Assembly (NCBI GenBank): GCA_046566065.1
Contig: JBKHXK010000001.1
Span: 1-64,000 of the forward strand
Direction of reading: 5' to 3'
DNA: 64,000 nt
Origin: MB1-2 sp046566065
GTDB taxonomy: Bacteria; Actinomycetota; CADDZG01; WHSQ01
Below the pieces are notes generated by a model that worked only from the letters and a program-made list of their open reading frames with translations, was not told the origin of the DNA and ran no database searches. Position 1 is the stretch's first letter; each line of letters starts with the position of its first letter. Positions 41,544-49,143 of this stretch are shown here, piece after piece. A program made the position numbers and the translations under genes.

Positions 41544-43484
41544 TCACCCGGGCTCGCCGGTGGGGAAGATCACGTAGAAGCACGCCCCCGGATCCCCGGG
41601 CCGGTATCCCGTTTCCAGACCGCAGTTGTCCGCCAGAGCGCGCACCATCGCAAGACCGAGGCCCGCCCCTCCCGATCGTTTGCTGTCCGGACCTTGCGCG
41701 AACGGCTGGAACAACCGCCCGCGCAGCCCCTCTGGGACCCCACGGCCGTCGTCCGCGACCGCCAACTCGATCCGATCGCCGTCGTCGGTGGCCGTCACGA
41801 CCACGTTGTCCCCCCCGTACCGGAAGGCGTTCGTCAGGAGGTTGGCCATGATCTGCTCGGCCACGTGCCTATCCGAGATCGCGAACGCATCGTCGGGCAC
41901 CTCTATACGCAGCGTCTTGTTCTCGGGCACCGTGACCTCGTAGGCCGCGCTTCTCACCACATCGAGCAGGTTGAACCGAGTGGGATGCAGCTCCAGGTCT
42001 CCTCGCTGGACGCGCGCCAGAGACATCAACCTCTCCAACCGGATGCTCATCGTCTGGGCGTTCGCCGCGATCCTCTCGGCGGCGCGGTCGATGTCTGCCT
42101 CCTCATAAGACCCTCTCTTCGCCAGAAGCTCGGTGAAGCCTCGGATAGTGGAGATAGGCCCCCGCAGCTCGTGTGCCGCGTAAGCGAGGAACTCGTCCCG
42201 GAAGATCTCCATCCTCTTTCGGTCCGTCACGTCTCGAACGATCGAAACCAGGCGCGGACCCTCCTCGGTGGCCATGAGCTTCACCGCCACCTCGCACGAG
42301 GCCGGTCTGCCGTCTTTACGGATCAGCGTCGCTTCGTAGTGGTCCTCGACCTGGCCGCCCGCGAGACGGGATCGAAGTCGCTCGGTGAGGATCTGTCTCT
42401 CCTCAGGAGGGCTCAGTTCCAGCAAGGACGGAAGTGCCATGAGCTCTTCCAACGTGTAGCCGGTCATCTTGCAGTACGCCTCGTTGGCGTAAGTGAGACG
42501 ACCGGCATCGGTCATCAAGAATCCCTCCCCAAGGTCGCTCAGAGCGCTCAGCAGAGATTCGTTCAGACGCTCGCGTCTGACGAGCTCCGATTCGACCGAC
42601 CCGCGCTCGGCAAGGGTGGCGCCGATCAGCAGCGTCGAGACCCCCACCACCCCCAGGAGTGCCTGCAGGATCTGCACGCTCTGCACCGCCGTGACCCCTC
42701 CGATGGGAACGCTGCCCTCCAACGTTCCGACCACCGCGATCACCGAGACCAACAGGATCGCGGTGGCTCCGCCCAGTTGCCTGAAACGCAACGCCGCCCA
42801 GACCAGGAGCGGGAACAGGAGATAGGGGTACTTCCAGCTGCCGCCGAGGAACACCCAGGCGCTCACCGCGCCGAGCGAAAGGGTCAAAAGAACGGCTTCG
42901 AGCGGCCGCTGGACGCGAGCTCGATCTCGGATAGCCGCAGCCCAGGCGAAGACGGCGGGCGCGACCAGCACCGCCCCCATCACATCGCCGAACCACCACA
43001 ACATCCACTCCGAAGCGAACCTGTCCGGGGTCAGCCGACCACCGAAGATCAACGAAGAGATCCCGACCGTGGCGCTCACGGTGGGAGCGACGAGCCCGCC
43101 GAGCACGACGAGGGCAAAGATGTCCTTCACCCGGTCGAGATCGGGGTCGAACCCCGCGCGTCGAAGCATCAACGCCGCAAGAACCGCCTCGCCGGTGTTG
43201 CCCACCGCGATCGCAGCAGCCACGCCCGGCCCTACACCGCTGATGAGGTTCGCCAGGAAAGCACCAGCCGCGATCGCCGGCCACACTCGGAGACCGAGCA
43301 GCACCGCCGCGACGACCGAAATCCCCGTCGGGATCCAGACCGGCGTGACCACCCCGTGCGCGACCGGCAGGTCGAGACCGATCCGGGCGGCCCCGAGATA
43401 CACGAGCGCGATCGCTCCGAGCGCGAGCCACCATCGATAGGACCTCAAATGCCGTCCTTTCGGAACGTTCCGAAGATTGTGCAT
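41544..43484 (-). CDS. MASE1-PAS sensor histidine kinase
   Basis: A 646-residue kinase. Residues ~15-300 contain about eight membrane helices with the MASE1 pattern (LPVAHGVVTPVWIPTGISVVAAVLLG, GNTGEAVLAALMLRR, WWFGDVMGAVLVAPAV). A PAS domain (LMTDAGRLTYANEAYCKMTGY) follows, then HisKA with phospho-His in AHELRGPISTIRG and an HATPase domain (NLLTNAFRYGG, VADDGRGVPEG, GGAGLGLAMV). No response regulator lies beside it. The ligand is unknown. Confidence 0.9.
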   Translation of the reverse strand: MHNLRNVPKGRHLRSYRWWLALGAIALVYLGAARIGLDLPVAHGVVTPVWIPTGISVVAAVLLGLRVWPAIAAGAFLANLISGVGPGVAAAIAVGNTGEAVLAALMLRRAGFDPDLDRVKDIFALVVLGGLVAPTVSATVGISSLIFGGRLTPDRFASEWMLWWFGDVMGAVLVAPAVFAWAAAIRDRARVQRPLEAVLLTLSLGAVSAWVFLGGSWKYPYLLFPLLVWAALRFRQLGGATAILLVSVIAVVGTLEGSVPIGGVTAVQSVQILQALLGVVGVSTLLIGATLAERGSVESELVRRERLNESLLSALSDLGEGFLMTDAGRLTYANEAYCKMTGYTLEELMALPSLLELSPPEERQILTERLRSRLAGGQVEDHYEATLIRKDGRPASCEVAVKLMATEEGPRLVSIVRDVTDRKRMEIFRDEFLAYAAHELRGPISTIRGFTELLAKRGSYEEADIDRAAERIAANAQTMSIRLERLMSLARVQRGDLELHPTRFNLLDVVRSAAYEVTVPENKTLRIEVPDDAFAISDRHVAEQIMANLLTNAFRYGGDNVVVTATDDGDRIELAVADDGRGVPEGLRGRLFQPFAQGPDSKRSGGAGLGLAMVRALADNCGLETGYRPGDPGACFYVIFPTGEPG

Positions 43485-43524
43485 GAAAAACCAGCGCTAC
43501 GCCGTCATCAGACGGGGTGCTTGG

Positions 43525-44421
43525 TTAGCCGATCTCGATAGAGGTCAGCTCGTAGTGTGGGATCGGCAAGGCCGACGCGGCTCCACATGTAAGCCTGTGT
43601 GGACCAACATCGGACACCCGGATCTGAACCTGCGCCATCCTGTCTCCTACGGTGAAACGCGCATGCAGACCCGCTTCGCTCGTTCCGGAACCGACGAGGC
43701 TGATGCCGTCTATATCGGTCAGCTGCAGCTCCCGGCGCACGAAGTACTCCGCGGCCTGCAGCGGGAAGGTGAAGCAACAGCGCCCGCGATAGTGAGCCAG
43801 CGAGAGCCGGCCTTCGCCATACGACGACATGAGCCCGGGAACGTCCTCAGGGTCCACGCGTCCGTAATAGATCCCATGCGGGAAGCAGACGAGGTTGGCA
43901 GCGAAACGATCCCCGCCGATGTGCGAGCACTCCCAGGCCTCTGCATCCTCGATAGAGCAGGCGACGCGAGAGACCTGGTTACCTTTGATCGAGCAGCAGG
44001 CGTCGTGCCTTCCGTGGGTGCACACCAGGAAGACAGGCTCGCGCAACGGCGCGGCCCCCTGCACCTCTCCCCCCTCTCGCAGAGGCGCGAGGTCGAGGTC
44101 GAGCAGATCCAACGGCGAGTCCAAAGAGAGGTGTGCCGCGTAGGAGTCGCAGTTCTCCGTGCGCAAGAAGAAGCATCGTCTGCGACCCGTGGAAAGCCGC
44201 GCTCCTCGTCTGATCAGCACGACGCGGATGCCCAGAGATCTCGTTCTGGCCCTGATCTCCTTCGCCACGCGCACGGGCATGCGGCTCTCCAGAAGCGCGT
44301 CGCTGCCCCAGCCACCGGGCTGTTCGATCAACAGCCATCTCTTGACGAACGAGGCGGTTCCGTACATGGGCTCGCTGCGACCTAACGAGGCATCCGAGCA
44401 GCGGAAGTTGTCAGTCGTCAA
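43525..44421 (-). CDS. Sucrase/ferredoxin-like (thioredoxin-fold [2Fe-2S]) protein
   Basis: A 298-residue protein. The start (SEPMYGTASFVKRWLLIEQPGGWG) and the cysteine/histidine motifs CTHGRHDACC and WECSHIGGDRFAANLVCFP are typical of the sucrase/ferredoxin-like family, which has a thioredoxin-like ferredoxin fold and probably binds [2Fe-2S]. It would donate electrons. It overlaps the upstream cupin gene by 11 bases and is the last gene of the peptide-cupin-ferredoxin cassette. Confidence 0.82.
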   Translation of the reverse strand: MTTDNFRCSDASLGRSEPMYGTASFVKRWLLIEQPGGWGSDALLESRMPVRVAKEIRARTRSLGIRVVLIRRGARLSTGRRRCFFLRTENCDSYAAHLSLDSPLDLLDLDLAPLREGGEVQGAAPLREPVFLVCTHGRHDACCSIKGNQVSRVACSIEDAEAWECSHIGGDRFAANLVCFPHGIYYGRVDPEDVPGLMSSYGEGRLSLAHYRGRCCFTFPLQAAEYFVRRELQLTDIDGISLVGSGTSEAGLHARFTVGDRMAQVQIRVSDVGPHRLTCGAASALPIPHYELTSIEIG

Positions 44422-45589
44422 CGACTACCTCGAGCAGCCCCTCTCGAACGAGCCGGCGGGTCAGGACGAGCGCGCTCTCGAGGGTCAGGTGCGGCTCGAG
44501 ATCCGAGACCTTCACCTCGGCTCGATCGGCGAGAACACGCATCGCATCCGCGACGGCGAGCGGCATCTCCAGCTCGCGGTCGGCCAGCAAGACCTTCAAC
44601 CTCGCGGCCCCGGGGAACAGCACGCAGATCGTTCCCTCCCGCCGGCGCAGTCGCGTTCCGGAGTGCATGTCGTCCAGCAGCGCAAGTTGGCGGAGCTGGC
44701 CGACGAAGATCGGCTGCGACGTGGAGAGCACCTTGCGAGCGATGCGTTCGGTCACGTCGTCCACGTCCACCTTCTCCAGCCACGCTCGCAAGGCGTCGAG
44801 CTGGTCTTGCACCACGGCTCGCAAGCGCGCCGGGTCACCCCCTGCGTCGAACCGCTGCTGGAAGACCGGTTCGTCCTCTGCGCCACTCAGGATCTCGCGT
44901 ACGACATCGCGCCCGTCGTGGGTGAGGATCCCGACCGTGAGATGCGCCGAGGCTCCGGCGGCGGTCTTGGCTGCATGTGGGAACCCCGTCGGTACGTACA
45001 GAACCGTCCCGGGGAGTATCTCTCGATCGATCAGCACCCTCTCGTCGTCGGTGCGGTCGTAGACGATCCAGTGCTTGGTCCCAGAGACCTGAAGGACGAA
45101 CACGTCGTGCGTGTCCCGATGCACGTCGAACCCTTGCGACCCGGGCGGCGTGATGTAGGCGTTGACCTGCAAGCGATGGCCGAGCGCCAGCTCGAGATCG
45201 CGGCAGAACCGCGTGAGCGGAGGCCAATAACGATGGAGGGACTCGATGACGATCGTGGCACCGTCGGCATAAGCGGCGTACACGGAGGGGGCGTCGACCA
45301 GGCGCTCGGTCCCTCGCGATCTGTTCGGGGGCGGCTTCGTATAAGCCGCTACCGGCAAGGTCTTGCCCCCTCGCACCATCCGCAGGTAGGAGGCATGCAG
45401 GCCGGACGACGCGATCAGCCGGTCCAGGTCGTCGAGAGAGGCCAGGTCGTCGAAGCTCTCCTGCGGATCCCGCAGGAGTGGTGAACGGTCCCAGTGGTCG
45501 GCGAAGAAACGGTCTATCTCGCCGACGCAACGCGCCAGGCTTGCTCGCTCGCGTGACAGATCGCCTCTCGTCCCGCGTTGCGGCACCAC
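44411..45589 (-). CDS. JmjC-like cupin dioxygenase (RoxA/Cupin_4 type)
   Basis: A 392-residue Fe(II)/2-oxoglutarate-type enzyme of the JmjC-like Cupin_4 group. The metal triad is HxD...H: His157 and Asp159 in FDVHRDTHD, His205 in TGFPHAAK, with NAYITPPGSQG before it. Relatives (RoxA/YcfD, NO66) hydroxylate amino-acid side chains in ribosomal proteins. A C-terminal winged-helix-like part (residues ~300-390) follows. It starts 13 bases after the small acidic peptide gene and overlaps the ferredoxin-like gene. I infer that it modifies that peptide. Confidence 0.82.
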   Translation of the reverse strand: MVPQRGTRGDLSRERASLARCVGEIDRFFADHWDRSPLLRDPQESFDDLASLDDLDRLIASSGLHASYLRMVRGGKTLPVAAYTKPPPNRSRGTERLVDAPSVYAAYADGATIVIESLHRYWPPLTRFCRDLELALGHRLQVNAYITPPGSQGFDVHRDTHDVFVLQVSGTKHWIVYDRTDDERVLIDREILPGTVLYVPTGFPHAAKTAAGASAHLTVGILTHDGRDVVREILSGAEDEPVFQQRFDAGGDPARLRAVVQDQLDALRAWLEKVDVDDVTERIARKVLSTSQPIFVGQLRQLALLDDMHSGTRLRRREGTICVLFPGAARLKVLLADRELEMPLAVADAMRVLADRAEVKVSDLEPHLTLESALVLTRRLVREGLLEVVVDD

Positions 45590-45602
45590 GGGCGCGCTGC
45601 CG

Positions 45603-45815
45603 CTAGCTGTCGGTCCCGTCGGAATCCGAGCCCGAGTCGCCGTCGGTGCCGTCGGAGTCGCCGTCGGTGCCGTCCGAGTCGGCTCCAGAATCGCCGTCGG
45701 TGCCGTCGGAGTCCTTGCTGTCGGGATCCGCGTTCGCCTCCGGCCCCGTGGACGTTCCCGCCTTGGTCCAGGTCGTCTTGATCTCTTCGTCGGTCAGGGT
45801 CGTGGGCTCACCCAT
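45603..45815 (-). CDS. Small peptide: conserved-looking leader plus Asp/Gly/Ser repeats (putative RiPP-like precursor)
   Basis: A 70-residue peptide with a strong ribosome site (GGGAGGTG, 11 bases before the ATG). Residues 1-20 read MGEPTTLTDEEIKTTWTKAG, a helical, leader-like segment. Residues ~28-70 are almost only Asp, Ser, Gly and Thr in repeats of SDGTDGDSG (DGTDGDS three times, then SDGTDS). There is no hydrophobic segment or cysteine. It is the first gene before a cupin hydroxylase and a ferredoxin-like protein. It may be a modified peptide or simply an acidic, Ca-binding-like protein; I know no function. Confidence 0.65.
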   Translation of the reverse strand: MGEPTTLTDEEIKTTWTKAGTSTGPEANADPDSKDSDGTDGDSGADSDGTDGDSDGTDGDSGSDSDGTDS

Positions 45816-45878
45816 ATCTGAAGCACCTCCCGTATCGGCGGACTTGACCTCGGCAGACTAGTACGAGGGCCTCGGTGC

Positions 45879-46172
45879 CTAGTCCGCAGCCGGCAGAACG
45901 ACCAAGCGCTCGTGTTGCGGCTCGACGGTGAGCACGGCCTCCGGGTGAAGAGCGGCCACCGAAGGATCCACGAAGATGCGGACGCCCTCGGCCTCGACGA
46001 GGGTCTCGCCGGGTTGGAGTCCGGCGGCGAACTCGACCTCGATCCGCGTTCCTCCACCGAGAGCCTTGACCGAGCACAAGCGGACGCCTCCGGTGTCGTC
46101 CGGTCCGATGTTCGCCAACTGCATCGAGCGCCGCAGGACCTCTAGGGCTTCTTCGTTCACCTGCAGGGACAT
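45879..46172 (-). CDS. HesB/IscA-like small protein
   Basis: A 97-residue protein from ATG 46172, which overlaps the YbaK stop (TGATG). The fold pattern LRRSMQLANIG ... GVRLCSVKALGGGTRIEVEF ... EGVRIFVDPSVAALHPEAVLTVEPQ follows HesB/IscA A-type carriers, but the C-terminal CxC is missing and only one cysteine remains. It is unlikely to carry an Fe-S cluster in the normal way. Confidence 0.7.
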   Translation of the reverse strand: MSLQVNEEALEVLRRSMQLANIGPDDTGGVRLCSVKALGGGTRIEVEFAAGLQPGETLVEAEGVRIFVDPSVAALHPEAVLTVEPQHERLVVLPAAD

Positions 46173-46636
46173 CAGTCGGCCACCTTGGTCACTTCGGCGA
46201 CCTCTGCGTTCAGGTGCTTGATGAGGTCGCTTGCGTTGATGTGCAGGTTGACGCCGTGACCTCCCCCTCCGATCGCAACGGTGTCGGATGTCGAGATAGA
46301 GGCATCGGCGATGACCGGCCAAGCCGTCTTCGAGCCGAACGGGGTGATCGCGCCGCGCGGGTAACCGGTCACGGCTTCGGCCTCATCCTGATCCGGCAGC
46401 GAGAGCCGGGACACCTTCAGGTGCGCTCGCAGCTTGGGCCAGTCGATCGTCCGGCCCCCGGGGACCAAGACGAAGATGTAGTCGCTCTCGCCCCTGCGCA
46501 GCACGATCGTACGCAGTAGCTGAGACAGCTCGATGCCTTGGAAGGCGGCGCTTTCCTCGGCGCTCCGCGCCCTCTCGGTACGGACGACCTCGAACGTCAG
46601 GTCGGATCCTGCGAGTGCATCCAGTGCCGCGGTCAT
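46172..46636 (-). CDS. YbaK/ProXp-type aminoacyl-tRNA deacylase
   Basis: A 154-residue stand-alone editing domain. Visible features: FQGIELSQLLRTIVLRRGESDYIFVLVPG, AEAVTGYPRGAITPFG and the GGGGHG near the C-terminus. Family members hydrolyse mischarged Cys- or Ala-tRNA(Pro). It is coupled to the IscA-like gene downstream. Confidence 0.85.
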   Translation of the reverse strand: MTAALDALAGSDLTFEVVRTERARSAEESAAFQGIELSQLLRTIVLRRGESDYIFVLVPGGRTIDWPKLRAHLKVSRLSLPDQDEAEAVTGYPRGAITPFGSKTAWPVIADASISTSDTVAIGGGGHGVNLHINASDLIKHLNAEVAEVTKVAD

Positions 46637-46661
46637 CGCCGGAGCCTAAGACGCCGGTCGC

Positions 46662-47009
46662 CTATGCGAAAAGGGGCGCCATCCTGATCTCCATCGAGGC
46701 CTGGTCGGCGTCCAGCGCATCGTTCGTCCACACGATCAAGGCCTCGTCGTACACGTCGACCGGAGTGTCGGTCTCTTCGATCCAGGCCATCAAGGCGTCT
46801 CCCCATCGTTCGTCTAGCAAAGCCGAGCGCATCTCTTCCAGGCGGGCCGGGGACCGGACGGTCTCCGCGGGCAGCTGAGCCACGACCTGAAGCGCAAGCA
46901 CGCGCGCGAGAACCTCTGCGTTCTCCGCAAGGAACACGCGCGGGTCTTCCTCTCGCACGACCGCGTAAGCGCCCATGCGCTGGCTCAAGCGCGCTCCCTC
47001 AGGACCCAT
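46662..47009 (-). CDS. Conserved-looking hypothetical protein
   Basis: A 115-residue acidic, helical protein with no membrane segment: YAVVREEDPRVFLAENAEVLARVLALQVVAQLPAETV, then WIEETDTPVDVYDEALIVWTND (read in parts). I recognise no family. It overlaps the 3' end of the methyltransferase gene by 11 bases if it starts at ATG 47009; ATG 46976 is an alternative. The overlap suggests co-expression with the methyltransferase. Confidence 0.65.
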   Translation of the reverse strand: MGPEGARLSQRMGAYAVVREEDPRVFLAENAEVLARVLALQVVAQLPAETVRSPARLEEMRSALLDERWGDALMAWIEETDTPVDVYDEALIVWTNDALDADQASMEIRMAPLFA

Positions 47010-48468
47010 CTGTCTTCGGCAGCATCAGCTCGTCAGACGGCGCCTGTCCCTCGGCATAGGAGCGCAATCGCTCCTGACCTTGCGGCGACAGCATCTCGAT
47101 GGCGTCGTCGAAGGTGAAGCCATGGGCCGCGCGCAGGGCTTGACCCCCCGCGCTCGAATGGCCGGGAAGATCGGTCGTGAGGAACACCAACCGGTAGTTC
47201 TTGAGCCCCGACGCTTTGAGGACCGAGGCCTTGCCGAGCGCCTTCCACAGCGTGTCCGTCCTGCGGAGCCCGGCCCTGGTGCTCGTGAACGCGCCGGAGA
47301 CGTCGAAGAACCAGCGTTTGCCGCGCCGGTCCTTGCCCGAGAAGTTCATCTCGACCCCACCCCGTACGCGCTGATCCTCTTGGATGTCGCGGAACCCGCA
47401 GTCCTTCAGCACCGCCAAGGCGATCTCCTTGGCGCGCTGGCCCTCTCGCACGGCCCGGCTCTGGTACGGCTCGTCCTCGGGGGCTTGTTTGGGGATCGCG
47501 GGGATCGACACGCGGCGGGCGGGGGCACGGCGCGCCCGCTCGAGCTCGGCGCGTTCCCCGGCGAGGCGCTCGCGCGCCGCGGCCACGTAGTCGGGATCGG
47601 TGTCGTAGCCGACGTAATGACGTTCGCTTCGCAGAGCTGCCACCGCGGTGGAGCCCGATCCCATGAACGGATCGAGGACCACATCTCCGCGATAGGTGTA
47701 GAGCTGGATGAGTCGCTCCGGCAGCTCCACCGGGAAGGGGGCCGGGTGATTCACCCGGGTTGCGCTCTCGGTGGGGATCTCCCAGACGTCGGTGGTCGCC
47801 TCCATGAAGTCGTCTTTGAAGATGGAGACCTCCGACGGAAGATCGCGCCGCGCCCGCTCCCTGCGCGCCAGGGCGCGATCGAAGCGGCCCTTGGAAGCGA
47901 CGATGATCCGCTCGGTGAGATCGCGCAGCACCGGGTTCGACGGGCTCTGGAAGGAGCCCCAGGCGCACGAGCCGGAAGCTCCCTGTCCCTTGACCCAGAT
48001 GATCTCGCCGCGCAGAAGGAGGTGGAGCCGGTCCTGCAGGATGTGCGTCACGTCGGCCGCCAGCGATCGATAGGGCCTGCGGCCGAGGTTGGCCACGTTG
48101 ATCGCGAGACGGCCGCCGGGCTCCAGCTTGCGAACGCACTCCGCGAACACGTCCGTGAGCATCCCGAGATACTCGAGGTAGGTCGCCGGTACGTGGCCCT
48201 CGCCCAGCGCCTGTTCGTACTCCTTGCCCGCGAAGTAGGGAGGCGAGGTCACCACCAGCGCCACCGAGGAATCGGCCAGCTCGGTCATGTTGCGGGAGTC
48301 ACCCTGGTAGATCTGGTCGAGCACGCGGGCCGGGTTGGTCTGGACCTCGTCGTCGGTGGAGACCTCGGGCAGGGCGAAACGAGCGTAGAAAGCGCTCGAA
48401 TCGTGGCTCTCCCTGCGTCCGACACCGAAGTCGGACGTCGAGGTTGGCCGCCTCTTGTCCTTGGGCAC
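46999..48468 (-). CDS. Site-specific DNA methyltransferase (beta class) with extra C-terminal domain
   Basis: A 489-residue DNA methyltransferase starting at GTG 48468 behind AAGGAGGGGAC. Motif IV TSPPY is at residues 74-78 and motif I DPFMGSGST at 266-274, an order that marks the beta class (N4-cytosine or N6-adenine; TSPPY favours N4-cytosine). Residues ~335-470 form a separate domain with RGGVEMNFSGKDRRGKRWFFDVSG and GLRRTDTLWKALGKA that is not part of the catalytic core. It could recognise DNA or be a decayed or unusual nuclease. A small gene upstream may be a partner. Confidence 0.85.
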   Translation of the reverse strand: MPKDKRRPTSTSDFGVGRRESHDSSAFYARFALPEVSTDDEVQTNPARVLDQIYQGDSRNMTELADSSVALVVTSPPYFAGKEYEQALGEGHVPATYLEYLGMLTDVFAECVRKLEPGGRLAINVANLGRRPYRSLAADVTHILQDRLHLLLRGEIIWVKGQGASGSCAWGSFQSPSNPVLRDLTERIIVASKGRFDRALARRERARRDLPSEVSIFKDDFMEATTDVWEIPTESATRVNHPAPFPVELPERLIQLYTYRGDVVLDPFMGSGSTAVAALRSERHYVGYDTDPDYVAAARERLAGERAELERARRAPARRVSIPAIPKQAPEDEPYQSRAVREGQRAKEIALAVLKDCGFRDIQEDQRVRGGVEMNFSGKDRRGKRWFFDVSGAFTSTRAGLRRTDTLWKALGKASVLKASGLKNYRLVFLTTDLPGHSSAGGQALRAAHGFTFDDAIEMLSPQGQERLRSYAEGQAPSDELMLPKTDGS

Positions 48469-48531
48469 GTCCCCTCCTTGGGCGGGTACTGGGGAGACGC
48501 TACAGGAGACCTGAGACGAAACCTAGGGTCG

Positions 48532-48544
48532 CGGCCGAAGGCCG
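48532..48544 (-). terminator. Short CGGCC-TTC-GGCCG hairpin after the 48546 gene
   Basis: A 5-bp GC stem with a 3-base loop begins one base after the stop codon of the minus-strand gene ending at 48546. It is weak and has no T-run; it may only attenuate transcription into the methyltransferase gene. Confidence 0.3.
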
Positions 48545-48545
48545 T

Positions 48546-49136
48546 TCACGGCGAGCCGATCTCCGGAAGCTCCTGACCGGGCAGCTCGACCGCCTCGACC
48601 CTGTCCCGTAGCGCCCTCGAGCGCTCTATGACGGAGAAGAGAGCGTCGACCTCGAAGAACTCCGACGACCACGCCGCGGTGCCCAGGTCGAGCATGATCT
48701 TGCCCTTCTTGAACGCCTGTTCGCGGCGCTTGCCCCAGCGCTCGTATCGTCTGCGGGGGCCGAGCGTCAGCTCCCAGGGGCCGAAGATCAACCAGCGCAA
48801 GCCCGGATGATCCCGGACGAGCAGGTAACCGCCTCCGCCGTTCCACACGATGCGCCGATAGACGGTCTCGTCCAGGACGAAGATGTCGCCCGCCGGGACC
48901 TCGGGCCACAGCGCGGCCAGGCCCGCAGAGGTCGGATTGATCTTCTCCTTCAGATCCAGCTCGACGCGGCCCTCGCCGTAGTTGAAGGAGAAGTCCAGGC
49001 GGTCGAAGTCCTTGGTTCGATCGATGAGGGCCTCGATGCGGTGATCGCTGCGCAGGGTCTCGGCCAGGCGCTCCTCGGCCTGCCGGGCCGCCTCGAGGTC
49101 TCGGTCCCAGTCCTCGGGTCTCCTCTCGCGCGCCAC
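48546..49136 (-). CDS. Hypothetical protein, possible PD-(D/E)XK nuclease fold
   Basis: A 196-residue soluble protein. I do not recognise the family. Residues 34-63 (IEALIDRTKDFDRLDFSF, then GRVELDLKEK) place Glu35, Asp48, Glu59 and Asp61-x-Lys63 in the spacing expected of a PD-(D/E)XK core, followed by hydrophobic strands (GGYLLVRDHPGLRWLIFGP). It lies 77 bases upstream of the methyltransferase on the same strand and 7 bases after the flavoprotein gene. A restriction partner is one reading; a conserved housekeeping protein is another. Confidence 0.6.
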   Translation of the reverse strand: MARERRPEDWDRDLEAARQAEERLAETLRSDHRIEALIDRTKDFDRLDFSFNYGEGRVELDLKEKINPTSAGLAALWPEVPAGDIFVLDETVYRRIVWNGGGGYLLVRDHPGLRWLIFGPWELTLGPRRRYERWGKRREQAFKKGKIMLDLGTAAWSSEFFEVDALFSVIERSRALRDRVEAVELPGQELPEIGSP

Positions 49137-49143
49137 GGGCTAT

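Noticed and set aside
41694..43541. 615-codon plus-strand frame opposite the MASE1 kinase
   Set aside because: High-GC antisense artefact: Arg/Asp/His-rich without any domain, while the minus strand encodes all kinase motifs.
44159..45484. 441-codon plus-strand frame opposite the cupin gene
   Set aside because: Antisense to the HxD...H cupin; composition is typical of a shadow frame.
46975..48576. 533-codon plus-strand frame opposite the DNA methyltransferase
   Set aside because: The minus strand carries TSPPY and FMGSGST; the plus frame shows no recognisable protein.
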